From: Tetrastigma voinierianum
Lineage: Eukaryota; Streptophyta; Magnoliopsida; Vitales; Vitaceae
NCBI GenBank assembly: GCA_016808115.1
Contig: JAEQBH010006869.1
Location: 82,991 to 146,990, forward strand
Direction of reading: 5' to 3'
DNA: 64,000 nt
The notes beneath the pieces are model-generated. The model did no database searches and was not told the DNA's origin. It saw nothing but the letters and a program-made list of their open reading frames with translations. Position 1 is the first letter of the stretch. Each line of letters starts with the position of its first letter. Below, in pieces: positions 1 through 11,707 of the stretch. A program made the position numbers and the translations under genes.

Positions 1-164
1 CGCAACATGTCCTCTAAAACCTGTATGGTCCTCTTCGACTGACTATCTGTCTAGGGATGAAACGTTGTGCTCATCGTCAGTTGTGTCCCCTTAGCCTTTT
101 GGAAACTCTTCCAAAAGTGTATCGTAAACCTGGGATCCCTGTCCAATACGATAGAGACTGACAC
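1..164 (-). pseudogene. Ty3/gypsy integrase fragment (distal half), runs off the window edge
   Basis: Read on the minus strand, this gives the integrase core motif VSIVLDRDPRF, then FWKSFQKA, GTQLTMSTTFHP, and SQSKRTIQVLEDMLR at the window edge. This is the second half of a plant Ty3/gypsy integrase catalytic core, which inserts retrotransposon cDNA into the host genome. A glutamine codon after the FHP motif has become TAG, so the copy is dead. It is the continuation of the integrase piece at 2,863-3,157; the two are separated by the element at 165-2,862, and the reading frame resumes across the target duplication. Pol must continue to the left of base 1. Confidence 0.9.
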
Positions 165-2862
165 TGTAACGCCCCGTCCCGAGAGGGTGTACGGTATGTG
201 CAACCATACGCGTTATACCCAAAGATTCCTTAATTAATTTAAATACGCTAATGTATCTCAAAGCTTGTTTTAAGAGTGAAATTATAAAGTTTTCAAAGAA
301 TTGTGGCACTTTTGCAATTAAGGAAAGTGGAGGGGTGAAATTCCAATTATGGAATTTTAAAAGGATAATAATAATAATAAATTACCATAATGGTTCAGGG
401 AAGCCTAGAAAATTCTCTAGATCTCGGATGACCTAAACGGACTGCGCTAAGTAAATTCATCTCGAAATCTAGTGACACGTAAAAGTTTTTACCAAATTCT
501 AAGACAATGGAATATTTTACGACTTCTGCGATAAGTAAGTCGTCAGGGACTTCAGGATGAGATGTTTACAAAAATCTCGGAAGTCAAGAAGTGGCTTGAC
601 GGTTCCTTGATGCTAAAGCTAACCTAGTTAAATAAATTTTTTTCGTGATAGAAATGGACCCGAATGGATAATAGAAACCGTTTATCCAAATAATAATAAT
701 AATAATTAGAAAAAAAAAACGAAAATAAAAAAGAATAAAAGTCGGTTGCATGGAGAAAGACGGACACAGCGTCCACAGAGAGAGAGATAGCGTGAGGAGA
801 GGTTTTCTTTATTTTTATTTTTTTCTCTTTATTTCTTTTTCAGATTTACGGAAATCGAACCGTGTGTTTCGCTCTGGAGCAAAGGCAGTTGGTAGCATGA
901 CGAGCTACGCATATGTACCAACATTTTACCCTTTTTGTCAAACTTTAAAATAGTGGTAGAATATTTTCCTACTTATGTTATTTCGAGCCTCAATGCTATA
1001 TAATGACTTGAAATTTTCTTAGAGACCGTGAAAGGTCGTAAACTTCAGTCCCAAAATTTTTAGACTGAGTTTATGAATTTTTAGGAATTTTTGGGACTAT
1101 GTTCAGACAGTCCGGGCTGAATTTCGGGACTGTTTTCAGCCAGTTCAGATTGAAATTTCAAGATTGTAGTCGGACAAGTTGGACATACTCGTAAATGCTT
1201 CGCATTTTTAATTCTTTGAAAGTCCTCACAGTCAAAAGTTGACTAAATGTATAGTTTTATAAGTATTTAATGTGTAGGGACATTTCGTCAATTTCACATC
1301 ATATTATCGGATGCCCTTATCACGGACCAAAGACGTAAAGTTTGCATAACCTAAGTCATTTGATATACGCTTTGAAAAGCCTTGTGTATGTTTTATGGTT
1401 AAAACAATGAACCGAGGGCATTCAGATTTTTATATGGATTGTGTAGGCTAGCGTTGAGCATCCGACGAGAATCTAGAGTGCTGACAAGAATTGTAAGAAA
1501 TTAGTTTCCAGAAAAATGTGAGTACTAAATCCATTTCTAAAACGAAAAGTGTTTAAATTGTTTGTAAAGTGCTTTGAAAATATAAATTTATAAAGTATTT
1601 TTTTTACCTCCCACTTGTTATGTACTCACAAGCAGAAGTTTGATTTATTTAAGAAACAAGCTTGGGCTTGGCAAAACCCTTAGATGGCACGCCTCGCTTC
1701 CGGTCAGATGTATTTCTCGGATTGCGCATGCAAAGTTACGGGATATGATTAACTATATTGCCCGGCCTAATCGGGGTTAGATATAGAATATATAATGAGT
1801 CGCCAGACATTCTGGTATAGTTAGCGCTGACTTAGTACATAGCGATGAGGTGTTGGTTCCGAGGTTCCATCACCGTGAAAGCATTTTGGTTCCGAGGTTC
1901 CATTATGCTATATAGATCACGCCGCAGTTCACGTTCGGTCGATACCTTTAGTCGGTAGTGTTCGGAGGTTCACTACCGATGTCGTTCGCGGTTCCGCGGG
2001 CATCACGCTCTTAAGGTATTTTAAATGGGCCACAAAAGGGTTGGTACTTGATTTAAGATAGCACTTTCAGATATTAACCAATTAATCGGTAAACAATTTT
2101 CAGCAAGAGTAAAATAGTTTTCAAAATGGGCTACCAAATGTAAAATAGTTTCAAAGATGCTTTCTTAAATGGTTTTCATAGCAAAACTTAGTTTTCTCAT
2201 GAAACATTGAGCAAACCATTTGTATTATTTCATATCGGGAGTACATACAAACAGACAACAACATTTAGAACTTATAGTACTCCCACCGAGCCCGCTTGGC
2301 TCACGCTTTTCTATTTTTAAAGACTCGCTAAAGCAAGCTGTCGGGGTTCGAAAGACCTTCCGGTGATCCTTAGTCCTAGACGCCGTGGTTGTGATTATAT
2401 ATGCTGACAAGGTGTGCAAATTAAAATAGTGCAAGTTAAAATGTGGCATTTTATATATGTAAATATCTTTTTGTAACATATGCATGCATGGTTTTGAGAA
2501 AAATGTGTCATGACAAATTATGTTGGATTTATCCTTATCATATATTTTGATGAGAACCGTAGAGGTCCTTTATTGTTGTAGTTGGACATTTGGAAACATC
2601 GGGAGGTATTTTTTTTATACAGTGATTTGTATTTTGGGCTTAACCACCGTGCGCTTGTTATGCTGCCGATTTTCAAGTAAATCTAAAGGTGTGATTTTGA
2701 TAGAAAAGTGAAAAATTTTATAACCCACGCTTTTCAAAGTCGGGCTTCAAGAGTTTTAATTCATGAAGCTTCATGGTAATCTCACAACAGCGAAGCTGGC
2801 CGTGGGTGTTACCGTGGAGTTGTCGGGTAACATTTCCTGTCACCAAAGAAGGGGGTCTGTCA
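165..2862 (+). mobile_element. Solo-LTR-like element inserted in the integrase
   Basis: The element begins TGTAACGCCCCGTCCC and ends GGGGGTCTGTCA, the TG...CA ends of an LTR. It is flanked on both sides by the 5-bp duplication GACAC (160-164 and 2,863-2,867), which interrupts an otherwise continuous integrase. I see no gag or pol inside. At 2.7 kb it would be a long LTR of the kind found in Tekay-like gypsy elements; this clade is inferred only from the TGTAACGCCCC start. Inside are AT-rich stretches, a purine-rich segment near 750-800, and a motif TTGGTTCCGAGGTTCCA occurring twice near 1,854 and 1,889. A short LTR pair inside a non-autonomous element is the alternative, but I found no internal terminal repeat. 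Confidence 0.75.
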
Positions 2863-3157
2863 GACACTCCATGTAACCAGACAATCTCACGAATATACAA
2901 CCGATAGAATTCCTCCAATGTGAAGGTCATTTGCACCGCTAGAAAGTGTGTTGACTTAGTGAGCCGGTCCACTATAACTCATACTGCATCATGCCTCCGA
3001 TGTGTTCGTGGCAAGTGGGTCACAAAATTCATCATGACATGCTCCCACTTCCACTCAGCTACCTCCAAAAGCTGGAGTAGCCCCCGGGTCAAGCCGGGTG
3101 CTCACTTTATTCGCCGACACGTGGAGACACCATCAAACAAAATCTCCAACGTGTCGC
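2863..3157 (-). pseudogene. Ty3/gypsy integrase fragment (zinc finger end and start of the core)
   Basis: The minus-strand reading runs from a degraded HHCC zinc-binding end (a CLTC-like pair near 3,120-3,140), through the GLLQ linker and WKWEHVMMNFVTHLPR, to VDRLTKSTHFLAVQ and the end REIVWLHGV. That order is diagnostic of a plant Ty3/gypsy integrase. A TAG replaces the tryptophan codon before VIVDRL, and there are small frameshifts near 3,090 and 3,130. The gene resumes at 164 after the inserted LTR. On the right it stops abruptly where the Tat/Ogre-like LTR begins at 3,158, so that LTR also landed in this older element. Confidence 0.88.
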
Positions 3158-6100
3158 TGTGGACCCGCATTTTTCACGTGCGGGTCCTCACTACGGCGAG
3201 ACGCTGTTGTTGAAACCATTTAAAAACGGTTTGGGAGTCGCCACTTACTGTGTTTTATTTTTAAAGGGAAAAACAAAATAAGAAAGAAAAACCTCTAAAT
3301 ATGACTCGATAAGAAAGATAAAAGCCCCGAAACAAAGTCTAGGTTCTATGGTCGTTACTCCATCGAAGGTGCCGGGTGAGTGAGTCAGAAAGAACTCTCT
3401 TGGGTTTTTCCTATAAAAACGATCTCTACGCTAAACAAGTTTAGGGAAAATACGTACTTTGGCTAATCATCAAGAGATACCAAAAACAAAGAATAACAAT
3501 ATAATAACACACTACAGCATATAGAAATGAATAGACGAATAAATAAATATATGAATAAGCGAAATTAGATGAGAAAAATGTGTACCTGGGTGAAATATCC
3601 AAAGCGCTACTAATTAGAGACAATGTTAGTGTAATAACAAATATGAAATATTCACATTTAATTGGAAATTGGTTACAAATTAGAGGTCAAATTATTTGTT
3701 AAAAAGATACATGACAGCCTCACCTAAGCCCATTATATGTCACACAAATTAACTCCACAAGATCCCATTTTATAGGAACTATAGAATTAATCACGTGTTT
3801 GGAATTTTTGAAAACTGATTTGAAATTGAAATTTTGAAGTTAGTAGTTTGAAATATTTGGAAATTAAGAATTCTGAAATGAATTTGAAGCTTAAGAATTT
3901 TGAATTGAGATTTGAAATCGGCTTGAATTTTGTAAATTTGAGATTTGAGGATTTAGAAATTCTTAAATTTAGGAAATTGGGATATTCGACCTTTGAAATT
4001 TGTGACACTTTGAATTTTGAAATTGGGAAATTGTAAATTTAAAATTGAAAACTAAAAAAATGAAATTGAAAAATGAGGCAATTGAATTTTAAAATTGAAA
4101 ACTTAAAGAAGAATGAAAGAAAATAAAATAAAATAAAATAATAATAACAAATAAAATAAAATAAATAATAATAAATAAATAAAATAAAATAAAAATACAT
4201 GAGGAAATTGACTTTAGAAATTAGATTATTTGAATTTTGAGAAATTAAAAAAATATTATTTTGAAATTAAAAACATAAAAAAAAAAATGAAATTGAAAAT
4301 TAGGAAAAATGAAAATTTAGAAATTGATTTTTGAAGACTTTGGTTTTTTTTTTTTTTTTTTTTTAGAAAATGATAAATTATGAATAAATTAAAGTAATGC
4401 GACCAAGAAAAGAATCCCGCTCTAAATACGCGAGCCTAATATGTCGGGTTTAAATACTTGGGTCTAAGTTAATAAATTGACCTAATTGATGAGCTCTAAG
4501 ATAGGGATGCGCTTAAATGGACAGATAATTAACGTACGGCTCAATGGATGGGCCTAATTCAACTTAATCGGATGAGTCTCTAAATACGGATTTAGCCTAA
4601 GTTAACGGGTTTGACCTAATTCACGGTCGGACCTGACAGAGCGAGATTCACTAAATTCGTGGGCTTCTATGCATGGAGGCCGGGTTCTAATTTAGAATTC
4701 GCCCACCTCGACGCGCCAGACGAATTCGGCCGAATCCCAAGTCGACTGACCTAAATATATCGGCTGACACAGTTTCAACCTAAAGTAAATCTGGGGTCGG
4801 GATCCTGGCATCGACCCAAGATAGCTTTACGATCGGTATCGATCCTATTATACTTCAAGAATCCCAATAATCCAAAAATTTCTAAATAGGAGTATAAATC
4901 AATCATATGTTAAATGTAACAAATTTTCTTAAAACAAACTAAAAAAATCTCCTAGTTCGAATAACTGTTCTCGGACCAAAAACACTATTGTTTTGAAATC
5001 AAATCCTAATCTCCACCGTTCATAATGAAGATTTATGAATTAAGAAACTTTCCTCCAAATTTCAGATAGATCACACCACAGGCGAAGCGGGATCATACCT
5101 CTGATGAAATCTGGACAGTGAAGAGAAAAACTTCGATTTTCTATCTTAAAACCCGGAAATATAGCTATTGTTTCTATACTTAAATATGACTATTCGAACT
5201 CAAATCAATCTCTACTGTTCATAATCTAGGATCTATATCTTATTATAAACATACCCAAAATTCAGAAACTTATCTGACGGTTAAGAAAAAAACAATGATC
5301 AAAAATTCACTAAAATCGTTGAAATTGAAACAAATCAACAACTATTGGTTCTAACTAGTATAACTTTCAAATGAAATCTAAAATATAATCTACACCGTTC
5401 ATGACCTAGATCTATGTATTATTTCAAACATATCCAAAATATAGAACGATATGACGGTTAAAAACAATGATCAAAATCTTACACTAAAATCGTTCGAAAT
5501 TGAAACAAAATCAACAACTATTGGTTCTAACTAGTATAACTTTCAAATGGAATCTACAAATATAATCTGCACCGTTCATGACCTAGATCTATGTATTATT
5601 TCAAATATATCCAAAATATAGAAGGATCTAACGGTTAAACAATGAAAACGAACTCTTACCTTGAACTTGCCAATGCTAAAACCGATTTCAAAATCTCCAA
5701 AAATAACTTCTGAACCACAAAAATCCAACCATTGAAATTTCCATCGGAGACCATTCAGTGGTTTATGGTGTTGAATAGAACGTTATATCAAAATTTGAGA
5801 TCGATCGGCTTCAGTTTGATGGTCCGATCGACATCAAATTCCTTGGATCTCCTCCCCTCCCTTCTCTTCTTCCTTCCTTCTTTTCTTTCTTTTCTTTTCT
5901 TTTTTTTTTTTTAACTTCTTTTCTCCTCTTTCTTCTCCACTTCCCATGTTTTAAGGCTTAAAACATAGGAAAGTGGAGAAGTGGGTGAGCAATGTGGGTG
6001 TGTGGGGGACCCTATGTCCCCCACTTTTTGACTATTTTTTTTTATTTCAATTTTATCTTAATAATCTCCACCAAAATTAAAATAATAATAATAATAATAA

Positions 6101-6237
6101 TAATAAAAATGATTCCGTCAAACAAATATTCTCTTCTCTAGACCGAGAACCATACTTCACCATGACGAGTATACATAACATTTAGAATTTTTACCATAGC
6201 CAAAAAAAAAAAAAAAAACCGCTTTTTGGGGTCTACA
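3158..6237 (-). repeat. 3' LTR of a Tat/Ogre-like Ty3/gypsy element (copy A)
   Basis: Read on the minus strand the LTR starts TGTAGACCCCAAAAAGC and ends GCGGGTCCACA, giving TG...CA ends and a length of about 3.08 kb. The same sequence recurs at 11,708 (truncated), 12,884 (inverted) and 16,488. A polypurine tract precedes it at 6,238-6,256, which makes it the 3' LTR. Inside are a long (AAAT)n-like tract at about 4,110-4,200, a T/A run at about 4,345-4,365, runs of TTTGAAATTTGA-like words from 3,800 to 4,080, and a pyrimidine tract near 5,860-5,935. The short ORFs in it are composition artefacts. Confidence 0.85.
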
Positions 6238-6256
6238 AATATGCCCCTCTTCGATA
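6238..6256 (-). other. Polypurine tract of the Tat/Ogre-like element
   Basis: The minus strand reads TCGAAGAGGGGCATATT directly before the LTR start TGTAGACC. This is the purine-rich primer for plus-strand DNA synthesis. Its position fixes the element's orientation as minus and marks 3,158-6,237 as the 3' LTR. Confidence 0.75.
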
Positions 6257-9200
6257 GAGTTTATGAGTATAACGAATGTGAGCAATGAAATGAAGTGAAA
6301 GTAAAATGCGAAGGTGTTGGAGATGAACTCATCGAAGATAAAGAGACCCTAAAAGTAACCACAAAGAACACTCCACTCACCGTTGTTTAAAAAAGTAGGA
6401 AGGACTCTAAAACACTTCAAAAACAAGCAACAAAAGCAAATATCTAGGCTACTAAAGTCACACTGTAAGTCCAAACTCCCCCTAAATGGTCTCCAAAAGT
6501 GGCCCAAGAACCAATGTCAAAGTCAAGTAAGAGTCGAACCACCAAAGAACATGAAAACAAACACTCAAAAGGGAAGTCTATACTTACACAAAATGAGGAC
6601 GTGAAGCATAGGGTATCCTACAATATGATCAAAATATGTTACGGGTTCAGCGGCTATACCGCTAAGTAATGGAGGAAAGATTCTAGACACTAAACCTAAA
6701 AGAAAAAAGTTATAGAAGCAAAACTAGTGAAAATAACGATTCTATAGGTCAAACTAAAAGCAAACGAAACTAGCTAACAAAAAGAAAAGCATAGACCAAT
6801 GAAGGATCAATGACTCTGAATGTCTATGCTCTAAACGCTAACTCTGAACGTTTATGCTCTGAACGCTGACTCTGAATGTCTATGCTTTGAACGCTGACTC
6901 TGAACGTCTATGCTTTGAACGCTGACTTTGAACGTCTATACTCTGAACGCTGACTCTGAACATCTATAATCGGCCGTGAAGGATAATGTGATACACAAAC
7001 CCCAGATCAATCACAAGCTCGAACGAATTCGGGAACGCCTATTCAACACTCTAAACTTCTATGCCCGGATGCTGACTCAACGCCTATGCTCAACGATCAA
7101 TGTCTATAATCGGCCGCGGAAGGAGAATGTGATACACAAACCCCTCGATCACCGCCAAGCTCGAACGCTAACTTTGAACCTATGCTCACGTCGACTAAAA
7201 TAATGGCTCGAACGCCTTTACTCTTAATGCCGACTGGAACGCCTATGCTGGATGCCGACTCAACGCCTATGCTCGGAACGCCGACTCCGAATGTCTATAA
7301 TCTACTGCGGAAGGAGAATGTGATACACAAACCCCGATCAATCATAAGCTCCCGAATCATCACCAACGCCTATACCTGAATGCCGACTAAAATAATGGCT
7401 CTAAACGCCCCACCACAGTTAACTCGAATGTCGATGCCTAGACGTCACCTGAACGGTCAGCGGCTCTCGACACACTGAACGCCTATGCTCGGACCGACTC
7501 GAATGTTCACCTGGCCGTGGAAGGAGAATGCGACAATAAACCCTCGATCAATCATAAGCTCGAACGCGACTCGGAATCGCCTATACTCAATGCCGATCAA
7601 AAATAATGGCTCGAACGCCTACGCTCAACGCCGACTCAACGCCTATGCTCAACGCCGACTAACGCCTATAATCGGCCGCGGAAGGAGAATGTGATACGTC
7701 CCCGATCAATCATAAGTTCAACGCCGACTCAACGCCTATGCTCAATGCTGACTCAAAAATAATGGCTTCAACGCTTACCTCAATGTTGACTCTAACGCCA
7801 CGCTCGAAACTAACTCCAGAGTGTCTATAATCGGGCCGTAGCGAGAATGTGAGGCCACAACCCTCGATCAATCATAAGCTCAACGCCGACTAAACGCCTA
7901 CGCTTCCGAACGCTGACTTGAAAATACGGCTCCAACGCCTCTACTCAATGCTAATTTCAACGCCTATGCTCGGAAGTCGAACCAGATGTTTATAACGGCC
8001 AGAAGGAGAATGTGATACAACCCCGACAATCATAAGCTCAACGCCGACTAATCGCCTATGCTCAATGTCGACTTCCAACCGCCTAGAATCGACCGAAATC
8101 AAAATGAAACCAACAATCTCCATGTAGGGAAATATGCCCCAGTATGCAAGGTCAATACAATACTATCAAAGCAATACCACATCATCTAGAGTATCAAGCC
8201 CGAAAACACCCTATCAAAACTAGCAACATCTCAAAATACTCTAGTAAGATGACTTAAAACATCCTCCATGTAGAGACTGAAAGGAAAAGCTCCTTTATAA
8301 AACCAACTCATCAACAAAATTGGAGAATATGCCCTAGTACGACAACTGATGTAAAAGTCACCCAAGAAAGGTACCACCAGAAGAAAACCATCCATCGTGA
8401 TGGCTCTAGTCAATATGAATGTCCAATCTCAAGAAAGTAAGCCTTCCCCTGAACTCATCTCTCAACTCTGAAAGAAAGGCCCAATAGGAAATATGCCCCA
8501 GTACAACATACCAAATGCCTCAACAATCACAAGTAGGCGTAAGTCGCCACTGGAAGACGACTCGGACCCCGACATTAGGGAAATACGCCTGGGCACGGTG
8601 AAATACAGACAAGAAAATAAAGGGAGCCGATATTAGCATCAAATATCCTTCATAAATTCAGTGATCAACTACATCCATCAACAGTCACCTCCAATCATCA
8701 AGAAGCATAACCTTAAGAGGAAACAAGGTGACGTCTAGATATCAACCAAATCCCAAACACAAGCCTAAGTAGAGGCTATCAAAGGTAACATCTGATCTCA
8801 TGGCCTCAAGGTGGTCTTATGACACAGGACGTAACGTAGGTTGGGGTAATAAGGTGAAAGAAATGAAGGAAACTCTACTAAATACCCAACGATCAAACCC
8901 ATACCCTCGTATAAGATGTGATGCATAGAAATATACCATGAGTCCAATGGACTTAACAAGAACTAAAGGAAATGTCAATGGTGAAAAGAGAGAAATGAAA
9001 ATGGTCGAAATATATCAATGTTGGAAAATGATAAAGGGTAGAACAAACAAAAACAAAAAGTGGAAAGATGTGATGAGAAAGCAAAGGAAGACAGTGAGAA
9101 AGTAAAATGAATGATGATCAACACGAATCAGTACAAATAAAGAAAGATCATATCACCAATGGTAGAATGGTAGAGAAAACAAATGATCTGAAAACCCTAG

Positions 9201-9949
9201 TAAAAGGTTACCACTCCTTACATCCGATACATATCGGGCCATGATCCAAGGAACAAAAGATCTCAAAGAACTCTCACGTAACTCATCTCTAATAAAAAAT
9301 CTCACTCAAACCCCCAATCATGAACCCAACAACAAAAAATCGATAGAGTAAGATATGAGACACAAACATATCTTTGCACTTTTTTTTTTTTTTTTTTTTG
9401 TTTTGAATGAAAGTGCATATCTGAACACGTAATAAATCAAACTCCAATGGAAAGTCATAAGAAATAAAACTCTCCTCAATCAATCGGATAAAGACACCTA
9501 ATCCTCACCTATAAGGTAAACTTTCAATCTAAAATCTCTGAATCAATGCAATAAATGATGGAATGAAAAAGGTGGGGGTGATATTATTCTCTATGTACCA
9601 AAAAATGCTAAGTATCATCACTCCAAGTAAGGAAAAAGAATGAAACAAATAATGGTGAAAATAAAGAAAGATGAAAATGAGGATGATAGTGAAAACATAA
9701 TAGAATGAGATGTGGTGACAATACCGTGGATAAAGAAGACAGTCTAAAGTCCAAAGTCTATGAGACTTTCCTAGCAAAGCATACATATACACCCAAGGCC
9801 CCTTATCCCTTGTAAAAAATGTAAGGTTACAAGAAAATAAAAGGCTATAATGCACATGCGAGGCTCAATGGGCTATCAACGGTCTAGAAATCAACGTGGG
9901 TGCTAAAGGTATATGGCTAACTAAAATGATGGCCACCCATCCTACGACC
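6257..9949 (-). mobile_element. Long 3' untranslated region of the Tat/Ogre-like element
   Basis: This stretch lies between the end of pol (9,950) and the polypurine tract. It has no convincing coding sequence on either strand. It contains the minisatellite described separately (6,812-8,110). After that come several scattered copies of a motif like GGGAAATATGCCCCAGTA (near 8,127, 8,312, 8,489 and 8,578), and then A-rich, structureless sequence with a T run at 9,380-9,400. A long, variable, repeat-bearing 3' UTR is a known trait of Tat/Ogre elements. Confidence 0.7.
6812..8110. repeat. Minisatellite in the retrotransposon 3' UTR (28-bp unit plus longer modules)
   Basis: The first six units repeat exactly every 28 bp (CTCTGAA words at 6,812, 6,840, 6,868 and 6,896), with a consensus like GACTCTGAACGTCTATGCT. 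From about 6,966 the short units are mixed with a longer module containing TATAATCGGCCG, GGAGAATGTGATAC and CGATCAATCATAAGCTC, spaced about 140-210 bp apart (6,966, 7,108, 7,298, 7,509, 7,668, 7,827, 7,991). The later modules are degraded. The array is more GC-rich than its surroundings. Confidence 0.85.
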
Positions 9950-10285
9950 ATGGTCTCAAACGTAATACTCTTTTAGTTGATCTACATTAGTCGGCTCTGA
10001 GAACTGATTTCCATCCAATTCTGTCAACCATGCTGCTCCCTCTAGGGTCAACTCTCTGATGATGTATGGTCCACTCCAAGTCGGCCTGAACTTCCCTCTA
10101 GGGTCTCCTACTAATCCTCTGAGAACCCTCAAAACCAGATCTCCTCTCTGTAGTGGCCTAGGGTTTGACCTGCAACGCTTCTGAAAGTAACAGCCATCTT
10201 CCTCTCGATAGGGTTCGGAACATGGTCAGCCGCTCTCAATCTCCTCTCATCTAAGAGACTAAGCTGATCAAAACGTGACTGGATA
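9950..10285 (-). pseudogene. C-terminal end of Tat/Ogre-like polyprotein (after integrase)
   Basis: The minus strand reads LDERRLRAADHV, then after frameshifts RPLQRGDLVLRVLRG, DPRGKFRPTWSGPYIIREL, EGAAWLTELDGNQFSEP and NVDQLKEYYV. This series is the distinctive end of the pol polyprotein in Tat-lineage (Ogre-like) plant Ty3/gypsy elements, just downstream of the integrase core. At least two frameshifts break it. Upstream pol domains (protease, reverse transcriptase, RNase H, integrase core) are missing, so most of the coding region has been deleted. It is the anchor for naming the LTR family on both sides. Confidence 0.88.
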
Positions 10286-11339
10286 AGATACAACACGAGA
10301 GGAAAAAAAAACTAAACTGACTAAGGATAAACAACCAAACATTACAAGTCTAAGCGCTTTCCTGAAATCCAAAACTTAAACCAAAACCTCTTATTACTCC
10401 CAAAAGAAGACTAAGAGAGGGAGGACTAGATCCAAGCATGACCAAAGTGGCCTTAAAAGCTCCTAGATGCACCCGAAAGTGGGAATTAGTCTGCCCATAA
10501 CCCTGATCCACAAAGGTGGTCTCAAACTGTATAACAGTGAATCCTAAAAGTGTAACCGAAACAAATGGGCGTGAGTCCAAGTTAAACCTAAAAGAATGTT
10601 GTTATAGAATTGAAATAAGCAATCATTACCATGTACAAAACTACCCCACTAAAACTCAATACTGATCAATCTTGTATACACTGAAACCACAATGGAGAAA
10701 TTTGATCCATATCATGACTAAACCTACTTAGAAGGCTCACAAATGCACCCACGCAGGATGGGAGTCCTAATCAATAAGATCTAAACTCAACCTATAAGGC
10801 CCAAGGTGGCACTAAAAAGGGCTTTGAAAGGATCCCTATTGTGGAGCGATCGTATCTTCCTCGCGTGGGTACGCAACCTCCTACACGTCTTCGAAGTGAC
10901 AGGGCGCTTCCATGCAAGGTGGCCATCACTCACACATGCACTTCCTCGACATCCCGTAGAGGCGGCTCATGGTGAAGCGTTCTTACTCTCAACACTGGGG
11001 GAATAAACTAAGTGTATAGTGAATATATGGGTGCATCCGAAAAACCTACTAAATCTAACACAAAGAAGAGCACACTAGCCATACAAAATATCCCCGAAAT
11101 CTAGCCTGGCTACAAGACTTCAAAGATCGAACTCTCAAGATCAATATCGTCGACCACCTCTGGAATGCTCCCAAATAAAGGTATAGCCCATCATTAGACC
11201 TTACTCCTAATCATTAGCTCAGTCGAGGAGCAAACAAGGAGCAACAAGTCTCCAATCAAATATCAATCACAACAAAGAAAGACACATGAGACTGGGGTGG
11301 AGCTGAGATAAGGGGGATAAATGTGTGTCCCATATAGAC
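10286..11339 (-). mobile_element. Degenerate internal region of the Tat/Ogre-like element
   Basis: This lies between the pol tail and the 5' UTR, where gag and most of pol would be expected. I cannot recognise a protein domain. A more GC-rich part at 10,806-11,006 carries short ORFs on both strands with no family resemblance. The whole internal region is about 5.5 kb, much shorter than a full Ogre-type element, which fits large internal deletion. Confidence 0.5.
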
Positions 11340-11707
11340 AAGCAACATGCAACCAAGAGATGGGTAGTCATAACAAATAATCATGCAGCACAAGTTCATC
11401 CATATCTACACACAACGGCGCGTAAATATAAGATGGACAAGATGAATATCTAACGAACCACGGTAAAACAAGCGACATAACTAGATTAACAAGACCAACC
11501 AAGGATGTCAACTAACCAATATTAATGGTACAACAACCAAGCATGTAGAGGGTACAATCAAGAAATCAAACTCTCAAATAAAGCAATTAATAATCAAGTA
11601 TACAAAAAACACAAAATAGTATCTATCAATCGCCTAATCGTGTTTCACATTTTCCCCCATTTGTATTCGAGCTTGACCTCACAATCCCTGCCGGAAGTCG
11701 CCGCATT
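11340..11707 (-). mobile_element. 5' UTR and primer-binding site of the Tat/Ogre-like element
   Basis: Directly after the LTR end (GGGTCCACA) the minus strand reads AATGCGGCGACTTCCGGCAGG. That is a degraded form of the TGGCGACTCCGCTGGGG-type primer site typical of Tat/Ogre elements. The following 350 bp are almost the same as 16,100-16,487 read in the opposite direction, including AAATGGGGGAAAATGTG and a TTGATAGATAC stretch. This makes 11,708 onward the 5' LTR of the minus-strand element. Confidence 0.72.

Noticed and set aside
165..2862. The inserted element as a DNA transposon
   Set aside because: The ends are TG...CA with a 5-bp duplication and no extended terminal inverted repeat, which fits an LTR instead.
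6812..8110. CRISPR array
   Set aside because: The 28-bp units are directly adjacent with no unique spacers, the array lies inside a plant retrotransposon, and no cas gene is present.
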